Positions 25,005 through 34,336 of a DNA stretch of 64,000 nucleotides are shown one piece after another. Positions within the stretch are counted from its first letter, which is position 1. Each line of letters opens with the position of its first letter. The notes beneath the pieces are model-generated. The model had not been told where the DNA came from. It made no database searches and worked only from the letters and a program-made list of their open reading frames with translations. Made by a program: the position numbers and the translations under genes. The stretch spans positions 372,001-436,000 of the forward strand of contig NZ_JAMZEA010000004.1 of the NCBI RefSeq assembly GCF_024172125.1, read 5' to 3'. The stretch comes from Actinomadura rupiterrae. Its GTDB lineage: Bacteria > Actinomycetota > Actinomycetes > Streptosporangiales > Streptosporangiaceae.

Positions 25005-26738
25005 TCAGGGGCGGGGGATGTTGCGGAGGTTGCTGCGGGCGATGCCGAGCATCTTGCCGACACCGCCGTTGAGGACGGTCCGGCCGGCGGCGAGGGCGAA
25101 GCCCTTGACCTGCGCGCCGGTGATCTTCGGCGGGATGGACAGCGCGTTCGGGTCGGTGAGCAGGTGGACCAGGAACGGGCCGTCCGCCGCGAACGCCTCG
25201 GTGAGCGCGGCGCGCACGCGGCCCGGGTCCTCGACGCGCTCGGAGTCGATGCCGACGCCGCGCGCGATGGCCGCGTAGTCGACCTCGCCGTTGTCGGTGC
25301 CGTAGGCGGGCAGGCCGTCCACGAGCATCTCCAGCTCGACCATGCCGAGCGAGCCGTTGTCGAACAGGACGATCTTCACCGGCAGCCGGTGCTGCCGGAT
25401 CGTGATCAGGTCGCCGAGCAGCATGCTCAGCCCGCCGTCCCCCGAAACCGAGATGACCTGCCTGTCCGGGTAGGCGAACTGGGCGCCGATCGCGTGCGGC
25501 ATCGCGTTCGCCATCGAGCCGTGCCGGAACGAGCCGATGATGCGGCGGCGCCCGTTCGGGGTGATGTAGCGGGCGGCCCAGACGTTGCACATGCCGGTGT
25601 CCACGGTGAACACCGCGTCGTCGGCGGCCACGTCGTCCAGCACGGACGCGGCGTACTCGGGATGGATCGGCGTGTGGTGCTCGATGTCGCGGGTGTAGGC
25701 GTCGACGACCCGTTCCAGCGAGCGGGTGTGCTTGCGGAGCATGCCGTCCAGGTACGACACGTCCTTCTTCTGCCGGACCTTCGGGATGAGCTGCCGCATC
25801 GTCTCCCCCACGTCCCCGTGGACGGCCAGCTCCAGCGGCGTCCGGCGGCCGAACCGGGACGCGTCGCTGTCGACCTGGACGGTCCGCCTGCCCGGCAGGA
25901 ACTGGTCGTACGGGAAGTCGGTGCCGAGCAGGACGACCAGGTCGGCCTCATGCATCGCCTCGTAGCAGGCGCCGTAGCCGAGCAGGCCGCTCATCCCGAC
26001 GTCGAACCGGTTGCCGTACTGGATCCACTCCTTGCCGCGCAGCGTGTGCCCGATCGGCGACAGCGCGAGCCCGGCGAGGTCGATCACCTCGTCGTGCGCG
26101 TCCCGGACGCCGTCCCCGCAGAACAGCATCACCTTGGACGCGCCGTTGACCAGGTTCGCGAGCTGCTCGACCTGGTCCGCGCGCGGATGCAGCACGCCCT
26201 TGTCCACCAGCAGGTCGGAGTGCCCGACCGGCGCCTGGACGTCCTTGTCGGCGACGTCGCCGGGCAGCGTGAGCACCGCGACGCCGCCGAGGCCGATCGC
26301 GTGCTGCATCGCCGTCCGGACGATCCGGGGCATCTGCCCGGGCCCGCTGACCAGCTCGCTGTAGACGCTGCACTCGGAGAAGACGTGCTCGGGATGGGTC
26401 TCCTGGAAGAAACCGGTGCCGATCTGCGCGCTCGGGATCTGGGACGCGATCGCGAGCACCGGCGCGCCCGTGCGCTGCGCGTCGTAGAGGCCGTTGATCA
26501 GGTGCGTGTTGCCCGGCCCGCAGCTGCCCGCGCAGACCGCGAGCCGCCCGGTGAGCTGTGCCTCGGCGGCGGCCGCGAACGCGCCGGCCTCCTCGTTGCG
26601 GACGTGGACCCAGTCGATTCCGGCGGTCCGGCGGACGGCCTCCACGACCGGGTTGAGGCTGTCCCCCACCACGCCGTAGATCCGCCTGACGCCCGCCTGT
26701 CCAAGGACCTCGATGAGCTGCTCGGCGACCGTCGCCAT
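25005..26738 (-). CDS. poxB: Pyruvate:quinone oxidoreductase-like ThDP enzyme (PoxB type)
   Basis: The 577-residue protein has the three-domain ThDP layout. VRNEEAGAFAAAAEAQLTG holds the catalytic Glu of the Pyr domain, SCGPGNTHLINGLYDA follows, the central FAD-type domain spans about 185-340, and the PP domain has SVSGDGGLSMLLGDLITIRQ with the GDG...N metal/ThDP motif. PoxB decarboxylates pyruvate to acetate and passes electrons to quinone at the membrane. The C-terminal lipid-binding end is short (GIARSNLRNIPRP). GGGGGAGG lies before the ATG. It is divergent from the DUF488 gene with 90 bases between, which must contain both promoters. A related ThDP oxidase is the alternative. Confidence 0.85.
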   Translation of the reverse strand: MATVAEQLIEVLGQAGVRRIYGVVGDSLNPVVEAVRRTAGIDWVHVRNEEAGAFAAAAEAQLTGRLAVCAGSCGPGNTHLINGLYDAQRTGAPVLAIASQIPSAQIGTGFFQETHPEHVFSECSVYSELVSGPGQMPRIVRTAMQHAIGLGGVAVLTLPGDVADKDVQAPVGHSDLLVDKGVLHPRADQVEQLANLVNGASKVMLFCGDGVRDAHDEVIDLAGLALSPIGHTLRGKEWIQYGNRFDVGMSGLLGYGACYEAMHEADLVVLLGTDFPYDQFLPGRRTVQVDSDASRFGRRTPLELAVHGDVGETMRQLIPKVRQKKDVSYLDGMLRKHTRSLERVVDAYTRDIEHHTPIHPEYAASVLDDVAADDAVFTVDTGMCNVWAARYITPNGRRRIIGSFRHGSMANAMPHAIGAQFAYPDRQVISVSGDGGLSMLLGDLITIRQHRLPVKIVLFDNGSLGMVELEMLVDGLPAYGTDNGEVDYAAIARGVGIDSERVEDPGRVRAALTEAFAADGPFLVHLLTDPNALSIPPKITGAQVKGFALAAGRTVLNGGVGKMLGIARSNLRNIPRP

Positions 26739-26828
26739 GTCCGCGCCTCCCCCGATGAAACGATCATCTTCCGCAAGATCCCCGGGGGCGGAGGGGGCTA
26801 ACCTTCGGTTCCCGGGTAGGAGGCGGAC

Positions 26829-27182
26829 ATGGGGGAATTCCGGATGCGGCGTGCGTACGACGCGCCCGAGGAGGCGGACGGCGCGCGCGTCCTGGTCGAC
26901 CGGCTCTGGCCGCGCGGCCTGTCGAAGGAGCGCGCGGACCTGACCGAGTGGGACAAGCAGGTCGCTCCCTCGGACGAACTGCGCAAATGGTACGGCCACG
27001 ACCCGGCCAGGAAGGACGAGTTCACCCGCCGCTACCGGGCCGAACTGGACGACCCGGAGCGCGCGGAGATCGTCGACCACCTGCGCGAGCTCGCCGAGAA
27101 GGGCCCGGTCACGCTGCTGACCGCGACCAAGGAGATCGAGGCGAGCCACCTCCCCGTCCTCCGCCGCCGCCTCCAAGGCTGA
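26829..27182 (+). CDS. DUF488 (YeaO-like) family protein
   Basis: The 117-residue protein contains RVLVDRLWPRGLSKERADL, WDKQVAPSDELRKWYGHDP and VTLLTATKEIEASH, the conserved blocks of DUF488. The biochemical role of the family is not established. AGGAGGC precedes the ATG. It is divergent from poxB. Its final codons (RRRLQG-stop) form the first unit of a 26-bp tandem repeat that continues into the flank. Confidence 0.88.
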   Translation: MGEFRMRRAYDAPEEADGARVLVDRLWPRGLSKERADLTEWDKQVAPSDELRKWYGHDPARKDEFTRRYRAELDDPERAEIVDHLRELAEKGPVTLLTATKEIEASHLPVLRRRLQG

Positions 27183-27252
27183 CCCGCAACCGCCGCCTCC
27201 AAGGCTGACCCGCGACCGCCGCCTCCAAGGCTGACCTGCAACCGCCGCCTCC
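27165..27252. repeat. 26-bp tandem repeat spanning the DUF488 stop codon
   Basis: Units start at 27165, 27191, 27217 and 27243 with consensus start CGCCGCCTCCAAGGCTGACC. The first includes the native TGA; the fourth is partial. Units 1-3 differ at only one or two positions. Confidence 0.95.
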
Positions 27253-27271
27253 ACGGCCGCCGAGGGCGGCA

Positions 27272-28540
27272 TCAGTCCGGGTCGATCGGGGGGACCTCCT
27301 GGGTCTCGGTGCGCTGCGCCGCGCGCTGCGCCTCGCGGGACGCGTCGGACTGGGCCGCGAGGGCTGCGACGGCGTCCTCGTCGCGGGTCAGGTTGAGGCC
27401 GCTGGACGGGTCGAACAGGTGCAGGCGCGCGGTGTTCACCCACAGCTCGACGTCGTCGCCCGCGTGGATCCGGCTGGACGGGTCGAGCGCGACGACGGCC
27501 TGGGTGCGGAGCTGGTCGCTGTCCAGCTCGCGGGAAAGGTCCCGGAGCCGCATCGCGACGTCCTCCGGCGCCTCGTAGGGGACGTACGCGTACAGCTCGT
27601 TGCCGAGCCATTCGGTGACGTCCACGCGGGCGCGGACCACCGCGCCGCGCGCCCGCTTCCCGTGGCTGACCAGCGACGCGTCCTCGAAGTCCGCCGGACG
27701 GATGCCGACGAGCACGATCCTCCGGTCGCCGATCGCGTCCACCTTGCGCTGGTCGTCCAGGCGCAGGGTGCCGAGCGGGGTGCGCAGCTCGGTGCCGGAC
27801 GGCGTCGCGGGCAGGAAGTTCATCGACGGCGAGCCGATGAATCCCGCGACGAACAGGTTCTCCGGCTGCTCGTACAGCTCGCGCGGGCTGCCGACCTGCT
27901 GCAGCTCGCCCTTGCGGAGCACCGCGACCCGGTCCCCCAGCGTCATCGCCTCGGTCTGGTCGTGCGTGACGTACACGGTCGTCACGCCGAGCCGCCGCTG
28001 CAGGCGGGAGATCTCGGTGCGCATCTGCCCGCGCAGCTTGGCGTCCAGGTTGGACAGCGGCTCGTCGAACAGGAACGCGTCGGCCTGCCGGACGATCGCC
28101 CGGCCCATCGCGACGCGCTGCCGCTGCCCGCCGGACAGGTGCGCGGGCTTGCGGTCCAGGTGCTCGGTCAGCTCCAGCAGCGCCGCGGTGTCCCGGACGC
28201 GCCGGTCCACCTCGTCCCCCGGCACCTTGGCCAGCCGCAGCGGGAACGCGATGTTCTCGAACACGGTCAGGTGCGGGTAGAGCGCGTAGTTCTGGAACAC
28301 CATCGACAGGTTCCGCTGCCGCGGCGCGACGGTGTTGACGATCCGGTCGCCGATCCGCATCTCGCCGGACGTGATGTCCTCCAGCCCGACGATCATCCGG
28401 AGCAACGTGGACTTGCCGCACCCGGACGGCCCGACCAGGATCATGAACTCGCCGTCCTGGACGTCCAGGGAGACCCGGTTCACGGCCGGGAACCCGTCGC
28501 CGTACCGCTTGACGATGTCGGACATGGTGATGGCGGCCAT
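27272..28540 (-). CDS. sugC: Trehalose ABC importer ATPase
   Basis: This 422-residue ABC ATPase has Walker A GPSGCGKST (37-45), Q-loop VFQNYALYPH, signature LSGGQRQR (135-142), Walker B LFDEP and H-loop VTHDQ (His193). A C-terminal TOBE/regulatory region is typical of sugar importers (MalK/UgpC/SugC). The final 35 residues (acidic, QSDASREAQRAAQ) are an extra tail. Five bases separate it from the sugB stop. Assignment to trehalose rests on the LpqY-like binding protein at the head of the operon. Confidence 0.9.
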   Translation of the reverse strand: MAAITMSDIVKRYGDGFPAVNRVSLDVQDGEFMILVGPSGCGKSTLLRMIVGLEDITSGEMRIGDRIVNTVAPRQRNLSMVFQNYALYPHLTVFENIAFPLRLAKVPGDEVDRRVRDTAALLELTEHLDRKPAHLSGGQRQRVAMGRAIVRQADAFLFDEPLSNLDAKLRGQMRTEISRLQRRLGVTTVYVTHDQTEAMTLGDRVAVLRKGELQQVGSPRELYEQPENLFVAGFIGSPSMNFLPATPSGTELRTPLGTLRLDDQRKVDAIGDRRIVLVGIRPADFEDASLVSHGKRARGAVVRARVDVTEWLGNELYAYVPYEAPEDVAMRLRDLSRELDSDQLRTQAVVALDPSSRIHAGDDVELWVNTARLHLFDPSSGLNLTRDEDAVAALAAQSDASREAQRAAQRTETQEVPPIDPD

Positions 28541-28545
28541 CGCGG

Positions 28546-29376
28546 CTATCCCTTCACGGCGCCGGCGGTCAGCCCCGCGACGATGCGGCGCTGGAACAAC
28601 AGGACGATCACCACGACCGGCACCGTCACCACCACGGCGGCGGCGCAGATCGCGGTCGTGGGCTGCTGGAAGTAGCTGGCCCCGGTGAAGAACGCCAGCG
28701 CGGCCGGGACGGGCCGGGCGTTGTCCGTCGAGGTCAGCGAGATGCCGAACACGAAGTCGTTCCAGCAGAAGAAGAAGGTCAGGATCGCGGCGGTGAACAC
28801 CCCGGGCGCCGCCAGCGGGACGATCACCTTCCGGAACGCCTGCCAGGTCGTCGCGCCGTCCACCTGCGCCGCCTGCTCCATCTCCCACGGGATCTCGCGG
28901 AAGAACGCCGACAGCGTCCAGATCGCCAGCGGCAGCGCGAAGGAGATGTACGGGATGATCAGCCCCGGCCAGGTGTCGTACAGGCCGATGTCGCGCCACA
29001 GGTTGAACAGCGGACCGACCAGCGACACGACCGGGAACATCGCGATCGCGAGCGCGAACGACAGGATCAGGCGCTTGCCGGGGAACTCCAGGCGCGCGAT
29101 GGCGTAGGCGACGAGCGTCGCGAACGTCACGCCGACGACGGTCGCGATCAGCGAGATGCCGATCGAGTTCACCAGCGCGGAGGTGAACAGGCCGGTCCTG
29201 AAGACCGTCCGGTAGTTCTCCCAGGTCCAGGTGTGCGGGAGGAAGCCGTGCCGGTTGCCGATCTCGCCGGGCTGCTTGAACGACAGCATCACGATCCACA
29301 GGATCGGGAAGACCGTCCAGACCAGGATGAGCAGCGAGCCGGCGGCCCACAGCCATTTCGAGCGAGCGGTCTCCAT
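28546..29376 (-). CDS. sugB: Trehalose ABC importer permease, MalG/SugB type
   Basis: The 276-residue protein has six hydrophobic helices and the EAA loop EMEQAAQVDGATTWQAFRKV, which docks on the ATPase. YASL-like MalG features and the position directly before sugC fit SugB. Translation starts at an ATG 49 bases after the sugA stop. Confidence 0.88.
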   Translation of the reverse strand: METARSKWLWAAGSLLILVWTVFPILWIVMLSFKQPGEIGNRHGFLPHTWTWENYRTVFRTGLFTSALVNSIGISLIATVVGVTFATLVAYAIARLEFPGKRLILSFALAIAMFPVVSLVGPLFNLWRDIGLYDTWPGLIIPYISFALPLAIWTLSAFFREIPWEMEQAAQVDGATTWQAFRKVIVPLAAPGVFTAAILTFFFCWNDFVFGISLTSTDNARPVPAALAFFTGASYFQQPTTAICAAAVVVTVPVVVIVLLFQRRIVAGLTAGAVKG

Positions 29377-29425
29377 GACTACCGGTCACCCCAATCCGCG
29401 ACTGTCCGGTTGGTTCGGTCCATCG

Positions 29426-30367
29426 CTACCGGTCACCTCGCACCTGGGAGAGGTCCACCCGGAACCCCCGGATGAACACGGCCGCTATCAGCACCACGGA
29501 CAGGAACAGCAGCACCCCGACGGCGTCCCCGAGCCCGATCGCGGTCCGGGTGATCGTCTGCCGGTAGGTGAGGAACGACAGCGTCTCGGTCTTCTGCTGG
29601 CCGGACGTCATGACGAAGACGTTGTCGAAGATCCGCCACGCGTCGAGGGTGCGGAACAGCACCGCGACCAGGATCGCGGCCTTCATGTTCGGCACGGTCA
29701 CCCGCCACAGCCGCTGCCAGGCGGTCGCGCCGTCCACGGTCGCGGCCTCGCCGAGGTCGCGCGGCACCTGCGCCAGCCCGGCGAGCAGCAGCAGCGACAC
29801 GAACGGCGTCGTCTTCCAGATCTCCGACAGGACGATCACGAGCATCGACGCCCAGCGATGCGAGAACCACGCGTAGTCGCCCGCGCCGAACCACGAGTTC
29901 ACGAACCCGGACTGGAGGTCGAAGGCGTACTTCCAGGCGAACGCCGAGATCACGGTGACGATCCCGTACGGCAGCAGGATCGCCGTCCGGACCGTCCGGC
30001 GGGCGAACAGCGCGCGGTGCATCACCATCGCGAAGCCGAACCCGATCACCAGCTCGACGGCGACCGTCACGGCCGTGATGATCAGCGTGGTCAGCACGTC
30101 CTGCCAGAACAGCGGGTCGCTCAGCGCGGTCGCGTAGTTGGCGAACCAGACGAACCTCCGGTCGTCCGGCGCGGTCAGCCGGTACCGGAACAGCGACAGG
30201 TACAGCGCGTTCACCAGCGGGTACGCGGTGACCAGCAGCATCACCGCGACGGCCGGCGCGGACAGCAGCAGGCCCAGGCGGCGCTCGGACCGGCTGCGGT
30301 CGGAGAGTTCAGCTCGCGAAGACGGGGACGGGGACGGCTGGGCGGCGGCGCGCGCGGCCACGCTCAT
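29426..30367 (-). CDS. sugA: Trehalose ABC importer permease, MalF/SugA type
   Basis: The 313-residue protein has a Ser-rich cytoplasmic start, six hydrophobic helices and the EAA loop DLGEAATVDGATAWQRLWRV. FRTLDAWRIFDNVFVMTSG is typical of MalF-type permeases. AGGAGG precedes the ATG at 30367. It lies 80 bases behind the lpqY stop codon. Confidence 0.88.
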   Translation of the reverse strand: MSVAARAAAQPSPSPSSRAELSDRSRSERRLGLLLSAPAVAVMLLVTAYPLVNALYLSLFRYRLTAPDDRRFVWFANYATALSDPLFWQDVLTTLIITAVTVAVELVIGFGFAMVMHRALFARRTVRTAILLPYGIVTVISAFAWKYAFDLQSGFVNSWFGAGDYAWFSHRWASMLVIVLSEIWKTTPFVSLLLLAGLAQVPRDLGEAATVDGATAWQRLWRVTVPNMKAAILVAVLFRTLDAWRIFDNVFVMTSGQQKTETLSFLTYRQTITRTAIGLGDAVGVLLFLSVVLIAAVFIRGFRVDLSQVRGDR

Positions 30368-30447
30368 CTGATGCCTCCTGAGAAGCCCCTCGAATCCGGA
30401 CGGGACGGACGGTTCGGCAGGCCGCCGCCTCCTCGGCTCCGCCCCGC

Positions 30448-31758
30448 TCACAGCAGGGCCTTGTCGCGCAGCACCAGGCCGATGAACGACGCCGACCGGC
30501 GCGGCGTGGTCGCCGGGTCCACCGAGGTCGGCGGGTGCCAGCGGGACTGGATCGCGGCGGACACGTCGCCGTAGTACGGGGTGATCGGACGCGGCGCGGC
30601 GACATTGATCGAGTCGCGCAGCAGGCGCGCCATCGGGTACTGCTTGATCACGTCCGGCTCGTCGTAGACGGCGGCGCGCGCGGCCGGGTTGCCCGAGTCG
30701 AGCATGTACTTCTTCATGTTGCCCGCGGTCGTGATGCACCGGACGGCGTCCACGGCCTCGGCCGTGTGCTTGCCGTACGCGCCGACGGCCAGCTCGATCC
30801 CGCCGAACGGCGGCCTGGCCTTCACCCCCTCGGTGACCTGCGGGTACGGCGCCCAGCCGAGGTCGCCGATGACCGATTTGGGGATCGTGCCGGACTTGGC
30901 GTCGCCGTTCTCGGCCTGCCAGACGTAGCCCCAGTTCAGGAGGAACCCGCCGTGCGGGCCGTTCAGCATCGACCGCGCCTGCTCCTCGATGTCGGTCGCG
31001 AGGGACGGGCTGGCCGCCTTGGAGTGCGCGAGCCGCTGGACGATCCGCGCGGCCTGCTGCCCGGCCGGGCTGCTGATCGTGATCTGCGCCTTCGCGCCGT
31101 TCTCGCCGCCGGTGAGGACGTGCCCGCCGGCCGACTCGACGAGGGCGTTGATCCACACCATGTAGCCCTCGTACTTGTTGCCCTGCTCGCCGACCGTTGT
31201 GCCGGTCCGCTCGGCCACGTCGATGAGCTTGTCCCAGGTGAAGCCGGGGGCGTTCGGATCGACGCCCGCCTTCGCCACGACGGACTTCCGGTACCAGAGC
31301 ACCTGCGTGTTCGCCCAGAACGGCGCCGCGTACAGCCTCCCCTTCCAGGTGGAGCTCTGCACGGCCGCCGGGAACACGCCCTGCGTGAACTGCGGCGCCT
31401 CGCTGCCGGTGAACGGGCGCAGGAACCCGGCGTTGGCGGCCTCCGCGACGAACACCGGGTCGAGGCTCATCAGGTCGAGCCCGGAGTCCTTCGCGGCCAG
31501 CCTCCGGACGAGCTGCTCGCGCTGCTGGCTCGCGTCGGTCGGCAGCAGCGACGTCTTGATCCGATACCTCCCGCCGGACGCGGCGGAGCACGCCTTCGCC
31601 AACCGGTCCTGCGCGCCGTTGTCGGGGTTGATGTACCAGTTCAGCGCCGGTGTCCCGCTGCCTCCCCCGCAGGCGGCGAGCCCGCCCGCCAGCAGCGCCA
31701 GCGCCACCGCGCTCCGCAGCGCGCCCCGTCCGGGGCTCGTTCTCGCTCGCTCGACCAT
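30448..31758 (-). CDS. lpqY: Trehalose-binding lipoprotein, LpqY-like
   Basis: The 436-residue lipoprotein has a signal peptide ending in LAAC (Cys30). LNWYINPDNGAQDRLA, SLLPTDASQQREQLVRRL and LMSLDPVFVAEAANAGFL closely resemble mycobacterial LpqY as I recall it. LpqY captures trehalose released during cell-envelope mycolate or glycolipid turnover; in a non-mycolate actinomycete it would scavenge external trehalose. It heads the lpqY-sugA-sugB-sugC operon. GGGAGG precedes the ATG. The operon is divergent from amt. Confidence 0.88.
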   Translation of the reverse strand: MVERARTSPGRGALRSAVALALLAGGLAACGGGSGTPALNWYINPDNGAQDRLAKACSAASGGRYRIKTSLLPTDASQQREQLVRRLAAKDSGLDLMSLDPVFVAEAANAGFLRPFTGSEAPQFTQGVFPAAVQSSTWKGRLYAAPFWANTQVLWYRKSVVAKAGVDPNAPGFTWDKLIDVAERTGTTVGEQGNKYEGYMVWINALVESAGGHVLTGGENGAKAQITISSPAGQQAARIVQRLAHSKAASPSLATDIEEQARSMLNGPHGGFLLNWGYVWQAENGDAKSGTIPKSVIGDLGWAPYPQVTEGVKARPPFGGIELAVGAYGKHTAEAVDAVRCITTAGNMKKYMLDSGNPAARAAVYDEPDVIKQYPMARLLRDSINVAAPRPITPYYGDVSAAIQSRWHPPTSVDPATTPRRSASFIGLVLRDKALL

Positions 31759-31965
31759 CCGGCCTCCCGAAGCCGTCCCGCCACGGCGGGAGCAGCTTCG
31801 CGGGACGTCCGCTGGGGACGCGCGGCGGGGGCTCGGTCCGCCCTCGCCCGCCCGCGGTCGCGGCGGGATGGCTTCATCACAGCACCGGGGCCGGGGCCTG
31901 TCGAGGACCGGTTTCGGACCGCATCCGGAACGTTTCGGACCTGGTGAGGAAAAGGCAACCCGCCA

Positions 31966-32010
31966 GTAACACGAAACACACTCGAAACAATCCGGCATAC
32001 GTCGCGAAAC
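31966..32010. promoter_or_regulatory. GAAAC repeats with 11/22-bp spacing upstream of amt (GlnR-like)
   Basis: GAAAC occurs at 31973, 31984 and 32006, so spacings are 11 and 22 bases, preceded by GTAAC at 31966. Actinomycete GlnR boxes are built from gTnAc and GaAAc half sites with an 11-bp half-site step and 22-bp repeat. The GAAAC halves fit; the gTnAc halves are degenerate. It lies 40-80 bases before the amt start. Confidence 0.45.
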
Positions 32011-32048
32011 GGATGGCGGTGATCCTCGACCGGACCGAGGAGGGCCGC

Positions 32049-33365
32049 ATGCCGAACACGATCGACGCCGGAGCCACCGCCTGGCTGCTCGCGAGCACCG
32101 CGCTCGTGCTCCTGATGACGCCGGGCCTCGCGCTGTTCTACGGCGGGATGGTCCGCGCCAAGTCCACGCTGAACATGATCATGATGAGCCTGGTCGCGAT
32201 CGCGCTGGTGACATTGGTGTGGCTGGCGGTGGGCTACAGCCTGGCCTTCGGGTCGGACGCGGGCGGCCTCGGGCTGATCGGCACCCTCGGGCACGCCGGG
32301 CTGGAGGGGATCACGCCGCGCACCGCGCACGGGCACGTCCCCGAGCTGCTGTTCGTCACCTTCCAGCTCACCTTCGCGATCCTCACCGCCGCGCTGATCA
32401 GCGGCGCCGTCGCGGACCGGGTGAAGTTCTCCGCGTGGATGCTGTTCGTCCCGCTCTGGGCGCTGCTCGTCTACACCCCGATCGCGCACTGGGTCTGGAG
32501 CCCGGACGGCTGGATCGCCAAGCTCGGCGCGCTCGACTACGCGGGCGGGCTCGTCGTGGAGATCGCGTCCGGCGCGTCCGGGCTGGCGATGGCGCTCGTC
32601 CTCGGGCCGCGGATCGGGTTCCGGCGGGACGCGATGCGCCCGCACAACCTGCCCATGGTGCTGCTCGGCGTCGGGCTCCTCTGGTTCGGCTGGTTCGGGT
32701 TCAACGCCGGATCCGCGCTGGACGCCAACGGCGTCGCCGCCGCGGTCTTCCTCAACACGCTCGCCGCCGGATGCACCGGGCTGCTCGGCTGGCTGCTGGT
32801 CGAGCAGCGCCGCGACGGCCACCCGACCACGTTCGGCGCGGCGTCCGGAGCGGTCGCCGGGCTCGTCGCGATCACGCCGTCCTGCGGGTCGGTGAACGTG
32901 CTCGGCGCGCTGGTCGTGGGGCTCGTCGCGGGCGTCGTCTGCTCGTACGCGGTCGGCTGGAAGTTCCGGTTCGGCTACGACGACTCGCTGGACGTCGTGG
33001 GCGTCCACCTCGTCGGCGGCGTCATCGGCACGCTGCTCATCGGGCTGCTCGCGGCGAAGATCATGACGGGCGGCGCGTCCGGGCTGCTCGCCGGGGGCGG
33101 GCTCGCGCTGCTCGGCAAGCAGGCGGTCGCGGTGCCGGCCGTCGGGCTGTACGCGTTCACGGTGACCTTCGTCCTGGGGAAGCTGCTGGACAAGGTGGTC
33201 GGGATGCGCGTCACGCCGGAGCAGGAGGCCGAGGGCGTCGACCTGGCGCTGCACGCCGAGTCCGCGTACGAGCACGGCGTTCCGGGCGGGGTCGCGACCG
33301 GGGTTCCGGGCGCGCCGGTTCACCATCTGCTGCCGTCGTCCGGCCACCTGGACGGGCGTCAGTAG
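32049..33365 (+). CDS. amt: Ammonium transporter
   Basis: The 438-residue protein has about eleven helices. GLALFYGGMVRAKSTLNMIMMS, WLAVGYSLAFG, GWFGFNAGSALDANGVAA and DDSLDVVGVHLVGG carry the ammonium-site Trp/Ser, the pore and the twin His region. Amt proteins import ammonium under nitrogen limitation. GAGGAGG precedes the ATG; an in-frame upstream ATG at 32013 is less likely. It stands alone: no glnK/glnD follows as it does in many actinomycetes. Its stop overlaps the end of the convergent lipoprotein gene by seven bases. Confidence 0.93.
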   Translation: MPNTIDAGATAWLLASTALVLLMTPGLALFYGGMVRAKSTLNMIMMSLVAIALVTLVWLAVGYSLAFGSDAGGLGLIGTLGHAGLEGITPRTAHGHVPELLFVTFQLTFAILTAALISGAVADRVKFSAWMLFVPLWALLVYTPIAHWVWSPDGWIAKLGALDYAGGLVVEIASGASGLAMALVLGPRIGFRRDAMRPHNLPMVLLGVGLLWFGWFGFNAGSALDANGVAAAVFLNTLAAGCTGLLGWLLVEQRRDGHPTTFGAASGAVAGLVAITPSCGSVNVLGALVVGLVAGVVCSYAVGWKFRFGYDDSLDVVGVHLVGGVIGTLLIGLLAAKIMTGGASGLLAGGGLALLGKQAVAVPAVGLYAFTVTFVLGKLLDKVVGMRVTPEQEAEGVDLALHAESAYEHGVPGGVATGVPGAPVHHLLPSSGHLDGRQ

Positions 33366-34336
33366 CCGTACCCGCCACCGCCGTACCCGCCACCGCCCGA
33401 GCCGTCGCCGCTGCCGCCGCTGCCGGCCGGGGCCATGGCCTTCTTGCCGTCCGGGGTGCTCGCGAACCAGGTGCCGCCGACGCCCTGGCCCTTGGTGTCG
33501 CCGGGGACGACGTCCTTGGAGTAGGTGTAGAGCGGCCAGCCGTTGACGGTCACCTGGCACACGCCGTCGTCCTTGCGCTCGATGAAGCCGACGGCCTTGC
33601 GGTCGATGCCGTCCAGCTTGAGGTGCTTCCAGCCGTTGAACACCACTACCGGCCAGGTCTGGCGGCAGGCGCCGGAGCAGTTGGACGTCGGTGGCTTCGG
33701 GGTGTCCTTGTCGAAGCGGTAGAGCGTCCGGCCCTGGCCGTCGGTGATGATCTTGCCGAGTTTCGGGTCGCCCTTGGCCTTCAGGACGGTCCAGCCCGTC
33801 CAGCGCGGCTGCTTTCCGGACGGCGCCGAACCTGCCTTCTTGCCGTCCGGAGCGCTCGCGAACCACGTCCCGCCGACACCCTGGCCCTTCGCCTCGCCCG
33901 GACCTGCGTCCTTCGCGAACCGGTACAGCGGCCATCCGGCGAGCGTGACCTGCCACTTGCCGTCCGGCCGCTTGACCTTCCCGAGCAGCGCCCGGTCGAT
34001 GCCCCGGACCTTGGTGTCCTCCGCGCCCGCCCAGACCGGCGGCCAGGTCTTCGCGCAGGCGTCCAGGCAGCTCGACCCGGACGGCTTGGCGGTGTCCTTG
34101 TCGAACCGGTACAGCGTCCGGCCCTGCCCGTCCGTCACGACCTTGCCGATCTTGTCGATGGCCGCGACCTCCAGGGTCGCCGGCTGCACCGTGCCCGGGT
34201 TCGCCGCCGCCGGCGTCGCCGGCGATCCGGCCGCCGCGTCCTTCTGCCCCGCGTGATGCGTCCCGCACGCGCCGAGCGCCAGCCCCGACGCGGCCAGCAC
34301 CGCCGCCGCCGAGATCGTCCACCGCTGGTCCCGCAT
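33359..34336 (-). CDS. SCO0930-like secreted-repeat lipoprotein
   Basis: The signal peptide ends LALGAC, then a low-complexity linker leads to two halves that each contain TDGQGRTLYRFDKDT, a C...C pair around TWPP/TWPV, GWPLYRF or GWPLYTY and KGQGVGGTWFAS. These are the secreted repeat of unknown function (Lipoprotein_15 type) in two copies each half. A Gly/Tyr-rich tail (GGGGYGGGGYGY) ends the protein. Homologues are thought to sit on the membrane exterior with possible redox roles, but no function is established. The ATG at 34336 has GAGGGG nine bases upstream. Confidence 0.85.
   Translation of the reverse strand: MRDQRWTISAAAVLAASGLALGACGTHHAGQKDAAAGSPATPAAANPGTVQPATLEVAAIDKIGKVVTDGQGRTLYRFDKDTAKPSGSSCLDACAKTWPPVWAGAEDTKVRGIDRALLGKVKRPDGKWQVTLAGWPLYRFAKDAGPGEAKGQGVGGTWFASAPDGKKAGSAPSGKQPRWTGWTVLKAKGDPKLGKIITDGQGRTLYRFDKDTPKPPTSNCSGACRQTWPVVVFNGWKHLKLDGIDRKAVGFIERKDDGVCQVTVNGWPLYTYSKDVVPGDTKGQGVGGTWFASTPDGKKAMAPAGSGGSGDGSGGGGYGGGGYGY

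Noticed and set aside
31768..31790. CCCGCC/GGCGGG palindrome before lpqY as a sugar-repressor operator
   Set aside because: Six-base GC-only palindromes are common by chance at this base composition, and no LacI-type gene is adjacent.
33359..33365. Overlap of amt and the convergent lipoprotein gene as a possible frameshift
   Set aside because: Both proteins end normally; a seven-base convergent overlap is unremarkable.
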